64,000 nucleotides of DNA from Acipenser ruthenus (taxonomy: Eukaryota; Chordata; Actinopteri; Acipenseriformes; Acipenseridae). The stretch's first letter is position 1. Each line of letters opens with the position of its first letter. The stretch covers positions 6,427,845 to 6,491,844 of the forward strand of contig NC_081243.1 in NCBI RefSeq assembly GCF_902713425.1. The letters run 5' to 3'. The notes beneath the pieces are model-generated. The model was not told where the DNA came from. It ran no database searches and worked only from the letters and a program-made list of their open reading frames with translations. Made by a program: the position numbers and the translations under genes. Shown one piece after another: positions 50,209 through 60,697 of this stretch.

Positions 50209-53048
50209 GCCCACAATTTCATTTAAGGAGCTTACAATTATAAAACAAACTACAGTTGGGAAACCAGTAAAATGTTTAAAAGGAAGGGAGGGGGTGTAAC
50301 TGCTGTTTTATTACTAATTTAGACTTATTTCACGCTGTGTTTCTGGATCATTTTTAGGTTAAACTAGTGTTAGATTTCTTTAGCTCCTAAACACAGATCT
50401 GGCTCTTGATGAAACGTTTAGGTATGTAATTGAATAAATCTATTGAATGGAATACAATAAAAAAGTAACTATTTGTGTTAACAATGACTAAATACGAGCT
50501 CAGTTAAACTGTTAATGAGCACAAAACAGTAACCTGGGTTTCAGAATATATTTGTATTTGTTGTATATTTAAGATGCGTCGGGAGTGGGTTTTAGTATCA
50601 CTGTAGATTGGATTATTGATGCATTTAATAAAAGAAAAACAAAATATCTGAACTAAAAGTGTCCATCTATTAATCTCTCTCTGTCCTTTTCAAAATCATT
50701 CCAAGATGTATCTTAGAAACTGTTGGAAATACTGAAACAAATTATCCATCAGTTGAATTGACTATGCCACAAACAAACTTCTCCAGTGACATTTGAACCA
50801 GGGATCTTCTTTATTGAAAACTTAAGCCCCTAGGCTTTAGAACCACCCCAAGCTTGTATGGATGTCACAGTCATTTATTTTTGTACTGTGTGTGTGTGTG
50901 TGAGTAATGACTTTGTTTCTTACTAACATTGAAACGATTATGGCAGGAGACAAACAAATGTGAAAAAGTGCTAAATGTGAATTATTATTATTATGACGTA
51001 TATTGGGATTTGGTCGTGAGTCACTAAGAAGAATGCTTGTATCTTATTTTTAGATTTAATTACATCTCTAAAAACAGCCTAGAAAGGGTTGAAAGGCGAT
51101 CGTAATACATTAGATTACTTAGTTTATAAACTGTAAACTGCACCATACAGCTTAATTGGCTGTGTCTCAATGCCCCTGGTCACTAAAAGTGCTTCTCCTA
51201 TCATTGTTAGAGCCAACAAGAATTAAAAGGTTTTAATTTGCCAGTGAATATTTGTGTTCTGTCTACTGCATGTGTTTCTACTTAAATATAATGAGCATTA
51301 GATACAATTTGATAATGTAAATGATCAAAAATAGTTTCTCTATTTTACTTCAGTCGTGTTATAATTCCCCTGGTAAAAAATGAAATGGTGTTACAACCGC
51401 CCAGCTCAGGGAGATATTTATTTTCCTTCAAACTCTGGCTTTTTATTTTCAGGAACTTTTAAGAGGAGCCCCTCTGTCAAAGGGTCTACATACTGTATTG
51501 TGAAGAATGTGGTTATCAGATGATTGCATTACACCCCAGATAGGGCAGGTGTAAGTTAGAGAGCCACGAGAGATGCCAAGTTAAAGAAGAGCACCTCACC
51601 CCCTTGTTTTTACACACTCCGTTTTAACGAGTCAATTTGTAAACCAAGAAAAAATCCTTAAAGTGAATTTAGGATACCTCCAAAAATGTTTATTTGCAAA
51701 GAAAATGCTTATCATCTGCGTAAAATATTTGTTTGTGTTTATATATAAATGCATGAGTGTTTGTAGACAAAATGTACGCCTACAAAATGTAAAATATCTG
51801 CTTACACACCCCGAACTATGTTTGTGTTGCATATAAATAACAAGAAGCAGTGGATCCATCCTGTAACATGTAAGCACAATACAAGTGAACACTTTTACAG
51901 GATGTGGCTAAGTAGCTGTTTGTAAATATTTTAAATGTTTTGTAAGCAATGTTTTTGACGAATAAATTTGATTATTTAAAAGATTTAACGTGTTTATTGC
52001 TTTTTAAAAATTTCAGTTAGCATAACTGAATTACCAGCACCACATGTTTCAATACTATACTGTAGTTGTTGGCAAAACATTGACACAACAGCATTTCTAA
52101 AAGGACAATAATGTGATCACCACGAGGTTGGTTGGCCACTTGGCATCTTAAAACACCATATATTCTTACTGACCGTTACAAACTGGACATTCTAAAAAAC
52201 ACCCACCCCAGCTAATGAGGGGCCCAACTAGCATCTCTAAAGTTGAGTTATTTTCATCTTGGCTAAAATAATTGTAACAAACTCTTGAACTCTCTTAAAC
52301 AGGTTGTTCCTAATTTTAAACATGTTGTCTTTTATTAAATATACACACTTCTCTGTTTAAAGCCATCCTGTGTCGCTTCCTTCTGTGTCGGGGCAATATA
52401 GCTCTGGACATGCAGCCTCTACACGTGTTAACAATTCACATTTCTCCCCTTTTAAATTGCAACCTTGTTTTTACCATTTATTGCAAAGATTCGCCGTTTG
52501 GTTCTGCACCGTTTCTTATCTTCGAACAAACAAACCAGCAACACCCTTGACACAATGCTGCTAGCTAGTGCTGGGCCCGCCTAGTTTCTTATCTTCGAGC
52601 GCTGCCCTTAGCTCCTGCGGGGCACAGTTTAGTGTACAACAGTGTTCTCTTTCCCTCAGACACAGACAAACACAGACACATTTAGGGTTTGCAGCATTTT
52701 ATTTTAATTTTTTTTTTTTTCTTTAAGCAAATACATTGTAACAAAGTTGGAACTTGTGCTTGGGTCTCAAGCTGTGTAAAATAAGGTTTTTAAATTGTTA
52801 ACAATGTATACAGGTTCTCATATTTTATTTTGTTTTATTTATTTGTTTAGCACGTTTTTAGTCTTTTTTTAACAGACACGCTTCTCTGTTCTCTACAGGT
52901 TTTAACACTTTACTGCTCATTTTATTTTCATAACTTGCTTTATCTTTTCAACACTTGATACATTTGTTTTTTCACATTTTCAAGCTTGCTTTATTTTTCA
53001 ACACTATACATTTTTTTTCCCAATTTCAAACTTGTTTAAAGAAATATT

Positions 53049-53845
53049 GTTTATTCCTTTGTTGTTTGAAATAAATAATAACAAACTGTATACCATTGTT
53101 TTCAAACTTATTTTTATTTTTCTACAGTCTGTTTTATTTTGTTTTCCCCATCTTTACCGACCCATTTATTTTTCTGAAATAAATAATATAACAAACTGTA
53201 TAATATAACAAAATGTCCGTCTATCTGTATTACAACATGTAATTACAGGTGAACAAATGCAAAAGATAACATGAAAATTGTTAACCTTGATAAACATGTA
53301 ACTTTTGTATTACAGTTATTTCACTGTTTGTTATTTATTTGTGTTATTTTCCATTTTATTGTTTTGATTTTATCCTATGTTCTCCAGTTTTTTGTCCAGT
53401 GTATGGATGTTCACAATTGTAAAGCTTTTCTCAATGAAAATGTATTGTACATGAAAGAACTTGACTATTTCTTTAACCTGCCATTATAGTATAAATCACT
53501 TTCATGAACATGAAATATACTTTGCTGCATGTAAGGTACTGTATTTATGACAGTTTACATTATTGAATTCTGTTTAACCACTACGGTAGAACACTAATAG
53601 TAAAACACTATTTTGTTTTTTTTTTTTAAGAATTAGACTCAAATCAAAGTCGATTCCATCAATTCCCAGACCATGAATCGATTTCAGATTCGACTCTCAA
53701 ATTTTTGTAATCGCCCATCCCTATCTGAAACAGCACCAGACGCCAGCAGCAGGACAGTAATGCAACCTTCTTTTTATCTTGTACTTTATGTATACAATTA
53801 CAGCCACACGCACCTGCCTTCAATCAGTAAAAAAAAAAAAAAAAT
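53049..53845. other. Intergenic before the tRNA/7SL array
   Basis: AT-rich. TAATCGCCCATCCCTA at 53708-53723, preceded by a GATTCGACTC-rich stretch, resembles the right end of a hAT MITE, but I found no left end. AATAAATAATAACAAACTGT occurs near 53070, with a relative near 53180. The A-run at 53829-53844 serves as the Pol III terminator (T-run on the minus strand) of the first tRNA-Asp. Confidence 0.4.
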
Positions 53846-53917
53846 CTCACCGTCGGTGAAGTGAACCCCGGTCTCCCGCGTGACAGGCGGGGATACTGAC
53901 CACTATACTAACGAGGA
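53846..53917 (-). tRNA. tRNA-Asp(GTC), degenerate copy
   Basis: Anticodon arm CCGCCTGTCACGCGG and 5' half TCCTCGTTAGTATAGTGG are kept. The T-arm and acceptor differ from the three other copies (GTTCACTTCACCGACGGTGA against GTTCGATTCCCCGACGGGGA), breaking T-stem pairs and altering the B-box. Probably a pseudogene. Confidence 0.8.
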
Positions 53918-54045
53918 AGGCACGCGCTACCTGCCACTATGGAAACGTATTTAGTTGTAAAGCGTCTAAGTCAAAACTGCCTGCTGAGCTTAATGGTTTA
54001 CGGATCGAAAACAGTATAGTACAAACAATTAAAAAAAAAAAAAAC

Positions 54046-54117
54046 GGGCTGGTCCGGGATTTGAACTCGGGACCTCTCGCACCCAAAGCGAGAATCATAC
54101 CCCTAGACCAACGAGCC
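54046..54117 (-). tRNA. tRNA-Pro(TGG), variant copy
   Basis: Anticodon loop TTTGGGT in a 72-nt cloverleaf. Compared with the other copies it has a C-C mismatch in the acceptor stem (ACCAGCC for ACGAGCC) and a changed T-stem base (CCCGAGTTC). An A-run at 54031-54044 is its terminator. Possibly impaired. Confidence 0.85.
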
Positions 54118-54538
54118 AGCTGCCGGTTTTATCCGGCGGCCGACGCGTGATACAGTCTCTGGCAGCAAAATAAGTGCAGCGTGACCAGAGTCACGTTCCG
54201 TCTGCCGGTGCGGAATGCTGCTGGCACCTCAGAGGAGGGGGGCTTAATACTCGCCAACGCAACCTTCTTTATTTTTTGGCATTCTTATAGAGCTGCTTAT
54301 TTTTTTGGCTTTTTTTAAAAAAATTCGCAGCACGAAAACTAGGATTCACATGTGTTTCACGTAACACTTTTTCAATTCATTCATCTGGTCACAGTGTTTT
54401 ACCGCTACAGCAGGACCCGGCAATGCTTTTAATGCAATCGGCATTAAAAGCTGCCACGTCAGTGGAGAACTGCACGAGTACTCTCGCTCTCATTTCAGAC
54501 AAGGGGATTTGAATTGCCTTCTAGCCGCTCTCGCTCAC

Positions 54539-54840
54539 GCCGGGCGCCGTGGCGTGTGTCTGTAATCCCAGCTACAGGGGCAGGTTGAGGCTGTCGGATC
54601 GCTTGAGCACGGGAGCTCTGTGCTGCAACTGGCTGAGCCGATCGGGAGTCTGCACTTAGCACGGCATCGACATGGCATTTCTGGGGGAGCTCGTGAATGC
54701 CAGGTCGTCTAAAGAGGGGTGAACCGGCCCAGGTCGGGAACGGAGCAGGTCAAAACCCCTGTGTCGCACCAGTAGAGGGACTGCTCCTGTGAGCGGACGT
54801 TGCAGTGCATCCTTTGCAAAACAACGAAACCCAGCCTCCT
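54539..54840 (+). ncRNA. 7SL (SRP) RNA, type A, copy 1
   Basis: About 302 nt, matching vertebrate 7SL RNA throughout: the Alu-domain 5' end GCCGGGCGCCGTGGCG, CTGTAATCCCAGCTAC, GATCGCTTGAG, and the S-domain core GGGGTGAACCGGCCCAGGTC with GGAGCAGGTCAAAAC, ending CCAGCCTCC and a T-run terminator. It is the RNA scaffold of the signal recognition particle and is transcribed by Pol III. A half-CRE-like CACGTCAG lies about 75 bp upstream, where vertebrate 7SL promoters have an ATF/CRE site. Type A is marked by TGAGGCTGTCGG and GAGCCGATCGGGAGT. Confidence 0.93.
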
Positions 54841-55152
54841 TTTTTTTCTATTTATTTTTTTGAAGTACATGCTGCCTAACTGATCCATTCCAAACATATC
54901 AAAACGAAATCCCACCTAAACTACTTTCCTCATTTATAGCGACCGCTTCTCGATGCCCATAGAAATGCTAGCCTCCAGTTAAAGAAGTCAGACGTCCCAA
55001 ACAGGGAACAGCACACAGCTCGGAGACACGGCAAAATTACAGTGCTCTCGACAGGTACACCCAATATCAACGTGTCTCCCATCTAACAGAACTGCCAGGT
55101 CTGCACTTCTTTGGAAACTCGGGGGACCAAAACCAAAACCGTGGCAGACGCT

Positions 55153-55224
55153 GGCTCGTTGGTCTAGGGGTATGATTCTCGCTTCGGGTGCGAGAGGTCC
55201 CGGGTTCAAATCCCGGACGAGCCC
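55153..55224 (+). tRNA. tRNA-Pro(CGG), copy 1
   Basis: 72-nt cloverleaf with A-box GGTCTAGGGG, anticodon loop TTCGGGT, T-arm CCGGGTTCAAATCCCGG and a fully paired acceptor GGCTCGT/ACGAGCC. GTTTTT follows as terminator. Differs from the TGG type only in the anticodon base. Confidence 0.96.
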
Positions 55225-55471
55225 GTTTTTAATTCTTTTCTATTACACTTTTCCAATTACTGTGCATTGCCGATACGCACGCTCAGATTCCATGAACAAC
55301 AATATCACAGCGACCGAGGGCTGATTGCACAATGGTTAAACGAGGACTGCAGTCTTTGTTGAGTCTGCAAAGCTGTTGCTGTGACACGCCTTGTAATATG
55401 GAATATGTTGAAACCGAATTGTCTGCTTGTGTAACACCTAGCCAACAAGGGGTGATTAAAACGTCACGCAA

Positions 55472-55541
55472 GCATTGGTGGTTCAGTGGTAGAATTCTCG
55501 CCTGCCACGCGGGAGGCCGGGTTCGATTCCCGGCCAATGCA
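55472..55541 (+). tRNA. tRNA-Gly(GCC), 1-nt-short variant, copy 1
   Basis: Acceptor GCATTGG/CCAATGC, anticodon loop CTGCCAC. Reads GGGAGGCCGGGTTCG where the usual sequence is GGGAGGCCCGGGTTCG, so the variable region is one base short while the T-stem can still form. A T-run ends the gene. Function is plausible but unproven. Confidence 0.9.
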
Positions 55542-55627
55542 AGCTTCTTCTTCTTTTTTACTTTATGTATAGAATAACAGCAGCACGCACCTGCCTTCAA
55601 TCAGTAAAAAACAAAACAAAACAAAAT

Positions 55628-55699
55628 CTCCCCGTCGGGGAATTGAACCCCGGTCTCCCGCGTGACAGGCGGGGATACTGACCACTATACTAACGAGGA
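55628..55699 (-). tRNA. tRNA-Asp(GTC), copy 2
   Basis: Complete 72-nt cloverleaf: acceptor TCCTCGT/ACGGGGA, anticodon loop CTGTCAC, B-box GGTTCAATTCC (usual GGTTCGATTCC). An A-rich stretch downstream (minus strand T-rich) ends the gene. Confidence 0.94.
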
Positions 55700-55831
55700 A
55701 GGCACGCGCTACCTGCCAATATGGCAACGCATTTAGTTGCAAAACGTCTAAGTCAAAACTGCCTGCTGAGCTTAATGTCGGTTTACGGATCGAAAACAGT
55801 ATAGTACAAAACAAAACAAAAAAAGAAATTC

Positions 55832-55903
55832 GGGCTCGTCCGGGATTTGAACCCGGGACCTCTCGCACCCAAAGCGAGAATCATACCCCTAGACCAACGA
55901 GCC
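55832..55903 (-). tRNA. tRNA-Pro(TGG), copy 2
   Basis: Complete 72-nt cloverleaf, anticodon loop TTTGGGT, acceptor GGCTCGT/ACGAGCC fully paired, T-arm CCGGGTTCAAATCCCGG. Confidence 0.96.
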
Positions 55904-56310
55904 AGCTGCCGGTTTTATCCGGCGGCCGACGCGTGATACAGTCTCTGTCAGCAAAATAAGTGCAGCGTGACCAGTGACCCGTTCCGGAATGCTGCTGGCA
56001 CCTCAGAGGAGGGGGGCTTAATACTCGCCAACGCAACCTTCTTTATTTTTTAGCATTCTTATAGTGCTGTTTCTTTTTTTTCTTTTTTCTTTTAATTCGC
56101 AGCACGGAAACTAGGATTCACATGTGTTTCACGTAACACTTTTTCAATTCATTCATCTGGTCACAGTGTTTTACCGCTACAGCAGGACCCGGCAATGCTT
56201 TTAATGGAATCGGCAATACAAGCTGCCACGTCAGTGGAGAAGTGCACGAGTACTCTCGCTCGCATTTCAGACAAGGGGATTTGAATTGCCTTCTAGCCGC
56301 TCTCGCTCAC

Positions 56311-56611
56311 GCCGGGCGCCGTGGCGTGTGTCTGTAATCCCAGCTACAGGGGCAGGTTGAGGCTGGCGGATCGCTTGAGCACGGGGGCTCTGTGCTGCAA
56401 CTGGCTGTGCCGAACGAGAGTCCGCACTTAGCACGGCATCGACATGGCATTTCTGGGGGAGCTCGTGAATGCCAGGTCGTCTAAGGAGGGGTGAACCGGC
56501 CCAGGTCGGGAACGGAGCAGGTCAAAACCCCTGTGTCGCACCAGTAGAGGGACTGCTCCTGTGAGCGGACGTTGCAGTGCATCCTTTGCAAAACAACGAA
56601 AACCAGCCTCC
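56311..56611 (+). ncRNA. 7SL (SRP) RNA, type B, copy 2
   Basis: About 301 nt with the same conserved blocks as copy 1. It differs in the Alu/S junction: TGAGGCTGGCGG, ACGGGGGCTC, and TGTGCCGAACGAGAGTCCGC. The S-domain block TGAACCGGCCCAGGTCGG is unchanged. Ends CCAGCCTCC then T-run. Confidence 0.93.
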
Positions 56612-56929
56612 TTTTTTTCTATTTATTTTTTTGAAGTACATGCTGCCTAACTGATCCATTCCAAACATATCAAAACGAAATCCCACCTAAACTACTTTCC
56701 TCATTTATAGCGACCGCTTCTCGATGCCCATAGAAATGCTAGCCGCCAGTTAAAGAAGTCAGACGGCCCAAACAGGGAACAGCACACAGCTCGGAGACAC
56801 GGCAAAATTACAGTGCTCTCGACAGGTACACCCAATATCAACGTGTCTCCCATCTAACAGAACTGCCAGGTCTGCACTTCTTTGGAAACTCGGGGGACCA
56901 AAACCAAAACCAAAACCGTGGCAGACGCT

Positions 56930-57001
56930 GGCTCGTTGGTCTAGGGGTATGATTCTCGCTTCGGGTGCGAGAGGTCCCGGGTTCAAATCCCGGACGAGCC
57001 C
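56930..57001 (+). tRNA. tRNA-Pro(CGG), copy 2
   Basis: Identical to the 55153 copy, followed by GTTTTT. The upstream spacer has one extra CAAAAC repeat compared with its neighbours. Confidence 0.96.
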
Positions 57002-57248
57002 GTTTTTAATTCTTTTCTATTACACTTTTCCAATTACTGTGCATTGCCGATACGCACGCTCAGATTCCATGAACAACAATATCACAGCGACCGAGGGCTG
57101 ATTGCACGATGGTTAAACGAGGACTGCAGTCTTTGTTGAGTCTGCAAAGCTGTTGCTGTGACACGCCTTGTAATATGGAATATGTTGAAACCGAATTGTC
57201 TGCTTGTGTAACACCTAGCCAACAAGGGGTGATTAAAACGTCACGCAA

Positions 57249-57319
57249 GCATTGGTGGTTCAGTGGTAGAATTCTCGCCTGCCACGCGGGAGGCCCGGGT
57301 TCGATTCCCGGCCAATGCA
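57249..57319 (+). tRNA. tRNA-Gly(GCC), full-length copy 2
   Basis: 71-nt canonical form with GGGAGGCCCGGGTTCGATTC and acceptor GCATTGG/CCAATGC. It is the only copy of three in view with the full variable region. Confidence 0.96.
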
Positions 57320-57405
57320 AGCTTCTTCTTCTTTTTTACTTTATGTATAGAATAACAGCAGCACGCACCTGCCTTCAATCAGTAAAAAACAAAACAAAAA
57401 AAAAT

Positions 57406-57477
57406 CTCCCCGTCGGGGAATTGAACCCCGGTCTCCCGCGTGACAGGCGGGGATACTGACCACTATACTAACGAGGA
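57406..57477 (-). tRNA. tRNA-Asp(GTC), copy 3
   Basis: Same 72-nt sequence as the 55628 copy. Confidence 0.94.
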
Positions 57478-57609
57478 AGGCACGCGCTACCTGCCAATAT
57501 GGCAACGCATTTAGTTGCAAAACGTCTAAGTCAAAACTGCCTGCTGAGCTTAATGTCGGTTTACGGATCGAAAACAGTATAGTACAAAACAAAACAAAAA
57601 AAGAAATTC

Positions 57610-57681
57610 GGGCTCGTCCGGGATTTGAACCCGGGACCTCTCGCACCCAAAGCGAGAATCATACCCCTAGACCAACGAGCC
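57610..57681 (-). tRNA. tRNA-Pro(TGG), copy 3
   Basis: Same 72-nt sequence as the 55832 copy, anticodon loop TTTGGGT. Confidence 0.96.
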
Positions 57682-58088
57682 AGCTGCCGGTTTTATCCGG
57701 CGGCCGACGCGTGATACAGTCTCTGTCAGCAAAATAAGTGCAGCGTGACCAGTGACCCGTTCCGGAATGCTGCTGGCACCTCAGAGGAGGGGGGCTTAAT
57801 ACTCGCCAACGCAACCTTCTTTATTTTTTAGCATTCTTATAGTGCTGTTTCTTTTTTTTCTTTTTTCTTTTAATTCGCAGCACGGAAACTAGGATTCACA
57901 TGTGTTTCACGTAACACTTTTTCAATTCATTCATCTGGTCACAGTGTTTTACCGCTACAGCAGGACCCGGCAATGCTTTTAATGGAATCGGCAATACAAG
58001 CTGCCACGTCAGTGGAGAAGTGCACGAGTACTCTCGCTCGCATTTCAGACAAGGGGATTTGAATTGCCTTCTAGCCGCTCTCGCTCAC

Positions 58089-58389
58089 GCCGGGCGCCGT
58101 GGCGTGTGTCTGTAATCCCAGCTACAGGGGCAGGTTGAGGCTGTCGGATCGCTTGAGCACGGGAGCTCTGTGCTGCAACTGGCTGAGCCGATCGGGAGTC
58201 TGCACTTAGCACGGCATCGACATGGCATTTCTGGGGGAGCTCGTGAATGCCAGGTCGTCTAAAGAGGGGTGAACCGGCCCAGGTCGGGAACGGAGCAGGT
58301 CAAAACCCCTGTGTCGCACCAGTAGAGGGACTGCTCCTGTGAGCGGACGTTGCAGTGCATCCTTTGCAAAACAACGAAACCCAGCCTCC
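58089..58389 (+). ncRNA. 7SL (SRP) RNA, type A, copy 3
   Basis: Type A, with TGAGGCTGTCGG and GAGCCGATCGGGAGT as in copy 1. About 301 nt, ending in a T-run. It appears identical to copy 1 over the compared blocks. Confidence 0.93.
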
Positions 58390-58702
58390 TTTTTTTTCTA
58401 TTTATTTTTTTGAAGTACATGCTGCCTAACTGATCCATTCCAAACATATCAAAACGAAATCCCACCTAAACTACTTTCCTCATTTATAGCGACCGCTTCT
58501 CGATGCCCATAGAAATGCTAGCCTCCAGTTAAAGAAGTCAGACGGCCCAAACAGGGAACAGCACACAGCTCGGAGACACGGCAAAATTACAGTGCTCTCG
58601 ACAGGTACACCCAATATCAACGTGTCTCCCATCTAACAGAACTGCCAGGTCTGCACTTCTTTGGAAACTCGGGGGACCAAAACCAAAACCGTGGCAGACG
58701 CT

Positions 58703-58774
58703 GGCTCGTTGGTCTAGGGGTATGATTCTCGCTTCGGGTGCGAGAGGTCCCGGGTTCAAATCCCGGACGAGCCC
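58703..58774 (+). tRNA. tRNA-Pro(CGG), copy 3
   Basis: Identical to the 55153 copy, with GTTTTT terminator. Confidence 0.96.
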
Positions 58775-59021
58775 GTTTTTAATTCTTTTCTATTACACTT
58801 TTCCAATTACTGTGCATTGCCGATACGCACGCTCAGATTCCATGAACAACAATATCACAGCGACCGAGGGCTGATTGCACAATGGTTAAACGAGGACTGC
58901 AGTCTTTGTTGAGTCTGCAAAGCTGTTGCTGTGACACGCCTTGTAATATGGAATATGTTGAAACCGAATTGTCTGCTTGTGTAACACCTAGCCAACAAGG
59001 GGTGATTAAAACGTCACGCAA

Positions 59022-59091
59022 GCATTGGTGGTTCAGTGGTAGAATTCTCGCCTGCCACGCGGGAGGCCGGGTTCGATTCCCGGCCAATGCA
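59022..59091 (+). tRNA. tRNA-Gly(GCC), 1-nt-short variant, copy 3
   Basis: Carries the same single-base loss (GGAGGCCGGG) as the 55472 copy and lies in the matching A-type unit. Confidence 0.9.
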
Positions 59092-59177
59092 AGCTTCTTC
59101 TTCTTTTTTACTTTATGTATAGAATAACAGCAGCACGCACCTGCCTTCAATCAGTAAAAAACAAAACAAAACAAAAT

Positions 59178-59249
59178 CTCCCCGTCGGGGAATTGAACCC
59201 CGGTCTCCCGCGTGACAGGCGGGGATACTGACCACTATACTAACGAGGA
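59178..59249 (-). tRNA. tRNA-Asp(GTC), copy 4
   Basis: Same 72-nt sequence as the 55628 copy. Confidence 0.94.
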
Positions 59250-59381
59250 AGGCACGCGCTACCTGCCAATATGGCAACGCATTTAGTTGCAAAACGTCTA
59301 AGTCAAAACTGCCTGCTGAGCTTAATGTCGGTTTACGGATCGAAAACAGTATAGTACAAAACAAAACAAAAAAAGAAATTC

Positions 59382-59453
59382 GGGCTCGTCCGGGATTTGA
59401 ACCCGGGACCTCTCGCACCCAAAGCGAGAATCATACCCCTAGACCAACGAGCC
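59382..59453 (-). tRNA. tRNA-Pro(TGG), copy 4
   Basis: Same 72-nt sequence as the 55832 copy. Confidence 0.96.
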
Positions 59454-59860
59454 AGCTGCCGGTTTTATCCGGCGGCCGACGCGTGATACAGTCTCTGTCA
59501 GCAAAATAAGTGCAGCGTGACCAGTGACCCGTTCCGGAATGCTGCTGGCACCTCAGAGGAGGGGGGCTTAATACTCGCCAACGCAACCTTCTTTATTTTT
59601 TAGCATTCTTATAGTGCTGTTTCTTTTTTTTCTTTTTTCTTTTAATTCGCAGCACGGAAACTAGGATTCACATGTGTTTCACGTAACACTTTTTCAATTC
59701 ATTCATCTGGTCACAGTGTTTTACCGCTACAGCAGGACCCGGCAATGCTTTTAATGGAATCGGCAATACAAGCTGCCACGTCAGTGGAGAAGTGCACGAG
59801 TACTCTCGCTCTCATTTCAGACAAGGGGATTTGAATTGCCTTCTAGCCGCTCTCGCTCAC

Positions 59861-60161
59861 GCCGGGCGCCGTGGCGTGTGTCTGTAATCCCAGCTACAGG
59901 GGCAGGTTGAGGCTGGCGGATCGCTTGAGCACGGGGGCTCTGTGCTGCAACTGGCTGTGCCGAACGAGAGTCCGCACTTAGCACGGCATCGACATGGCAT
60001 TTCTGGGGGAGCTCGTGAATGCCAGGTCGTCTAAGGAGGGGTGAACCGGCCCAGGTCGGGAACGGAGCAGGTCAAAACCCCTGTGTCGCACCAGTAGAGG
60101 GACTGCTCCTGTGAGCGGACGTTGCAGTGCATCCTTTGCAAAACAACGAAAACCAGCCTCC
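59861..60161 (+). ncRNA. 7SL (SRP) RNA, type B, copy 4
   Basis: Type B, with TGAGGCTGGCGG and TGTGCCGAACGAGAGTCCGC as in copy 2. Complete to its T-run, but the LTR element begins only about 60 bp beyond its end, so its 3' flank is new. Confidence 0.92.
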
Positions 60162-60220
60162 TTTTTTTCTATTTATTTTTTTGAAGTACATGCTGCCTAA
60201 CTGATCCATTCCAAACATAT

Positions 60221-60571
60221 TGTAGCATTCCCCATTGACTGACCCCACAGAGGCACTCCGGACCACATTGTTCAGGTTCAAAGAAATATTTATTGCCCTT
60301 TAACTGTTTACACTGTGCCAGCCCACTCTAACAGTGTACCGGAAAATCACAATTAGCTCAGCTCCGCCGGGGCTAACCCCGCGCACCCCTATATAATCAT
60401 TCTCTTATCCCGCCCACGAGAGTCAATCCCCTATCATAGTCCCATATTAAACCCGCGAAAACACTCATGGGACCCCCACTTGTCAATCAAGACCCCCCTA
60501 ATGTGCTATAGGCAGGCGGGTCCCTAATCCTGTTTCCCCTGTTTCTACAATGGAGGTGATAGCACGTTACA
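60221..60571 (-). repeat. 3' LTR of the Gypsy-type element
   Basis: 351 bp; on the minus strand it begins TGTAACGTGCTATC and ends GGAATGCTACA, the usual TG...CA termini. A CTATATAATCA TATA-like motif is near 60390 on the plus strand. Confidence 0.85.
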
Positions 60572-60697
60572 CTGCCCCCCTCTCAGACACATTCGTCCCC
60601 GAATATGTTAAAATTACATCCCTAGCCAGAGGGGGGGTCCCCAAAATAAACCACCCTGTGACTCCCGAACCCACCTGGTCTTAACACTCCCCCTAAC

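Larger units (their letters stand above)
53846..60220. repeat. Tandem array of ~1.77-kb tRNA/7SL units
   Basis: Each unit reads, left to right: tRNA-Gly(+), tRNA-Asp(-), tRNA-Pro-TGG(-), 7SL RNA(+), tRNA-Pro-CGG(+). Start-to-start spacings are 1772-1782 bp for every gene. The first unit in view begins at its tRNA-Asp, and the last is cut just past its 7SL gene by an LTR element at 60221. Spacers are also well conserved, so whole units were duplicated. Units 1 and 3, and 2 and 4, are most alike. Confidence 0.95.

Noticed and set aside
54988-59418. Recurrent open frames of 70-116 codons in the tRNA/7SL array
   Set aside because: They run across tRNA genes and spacers in every unit and are repeated only because the units are; the Pol III genes explain the conservation.
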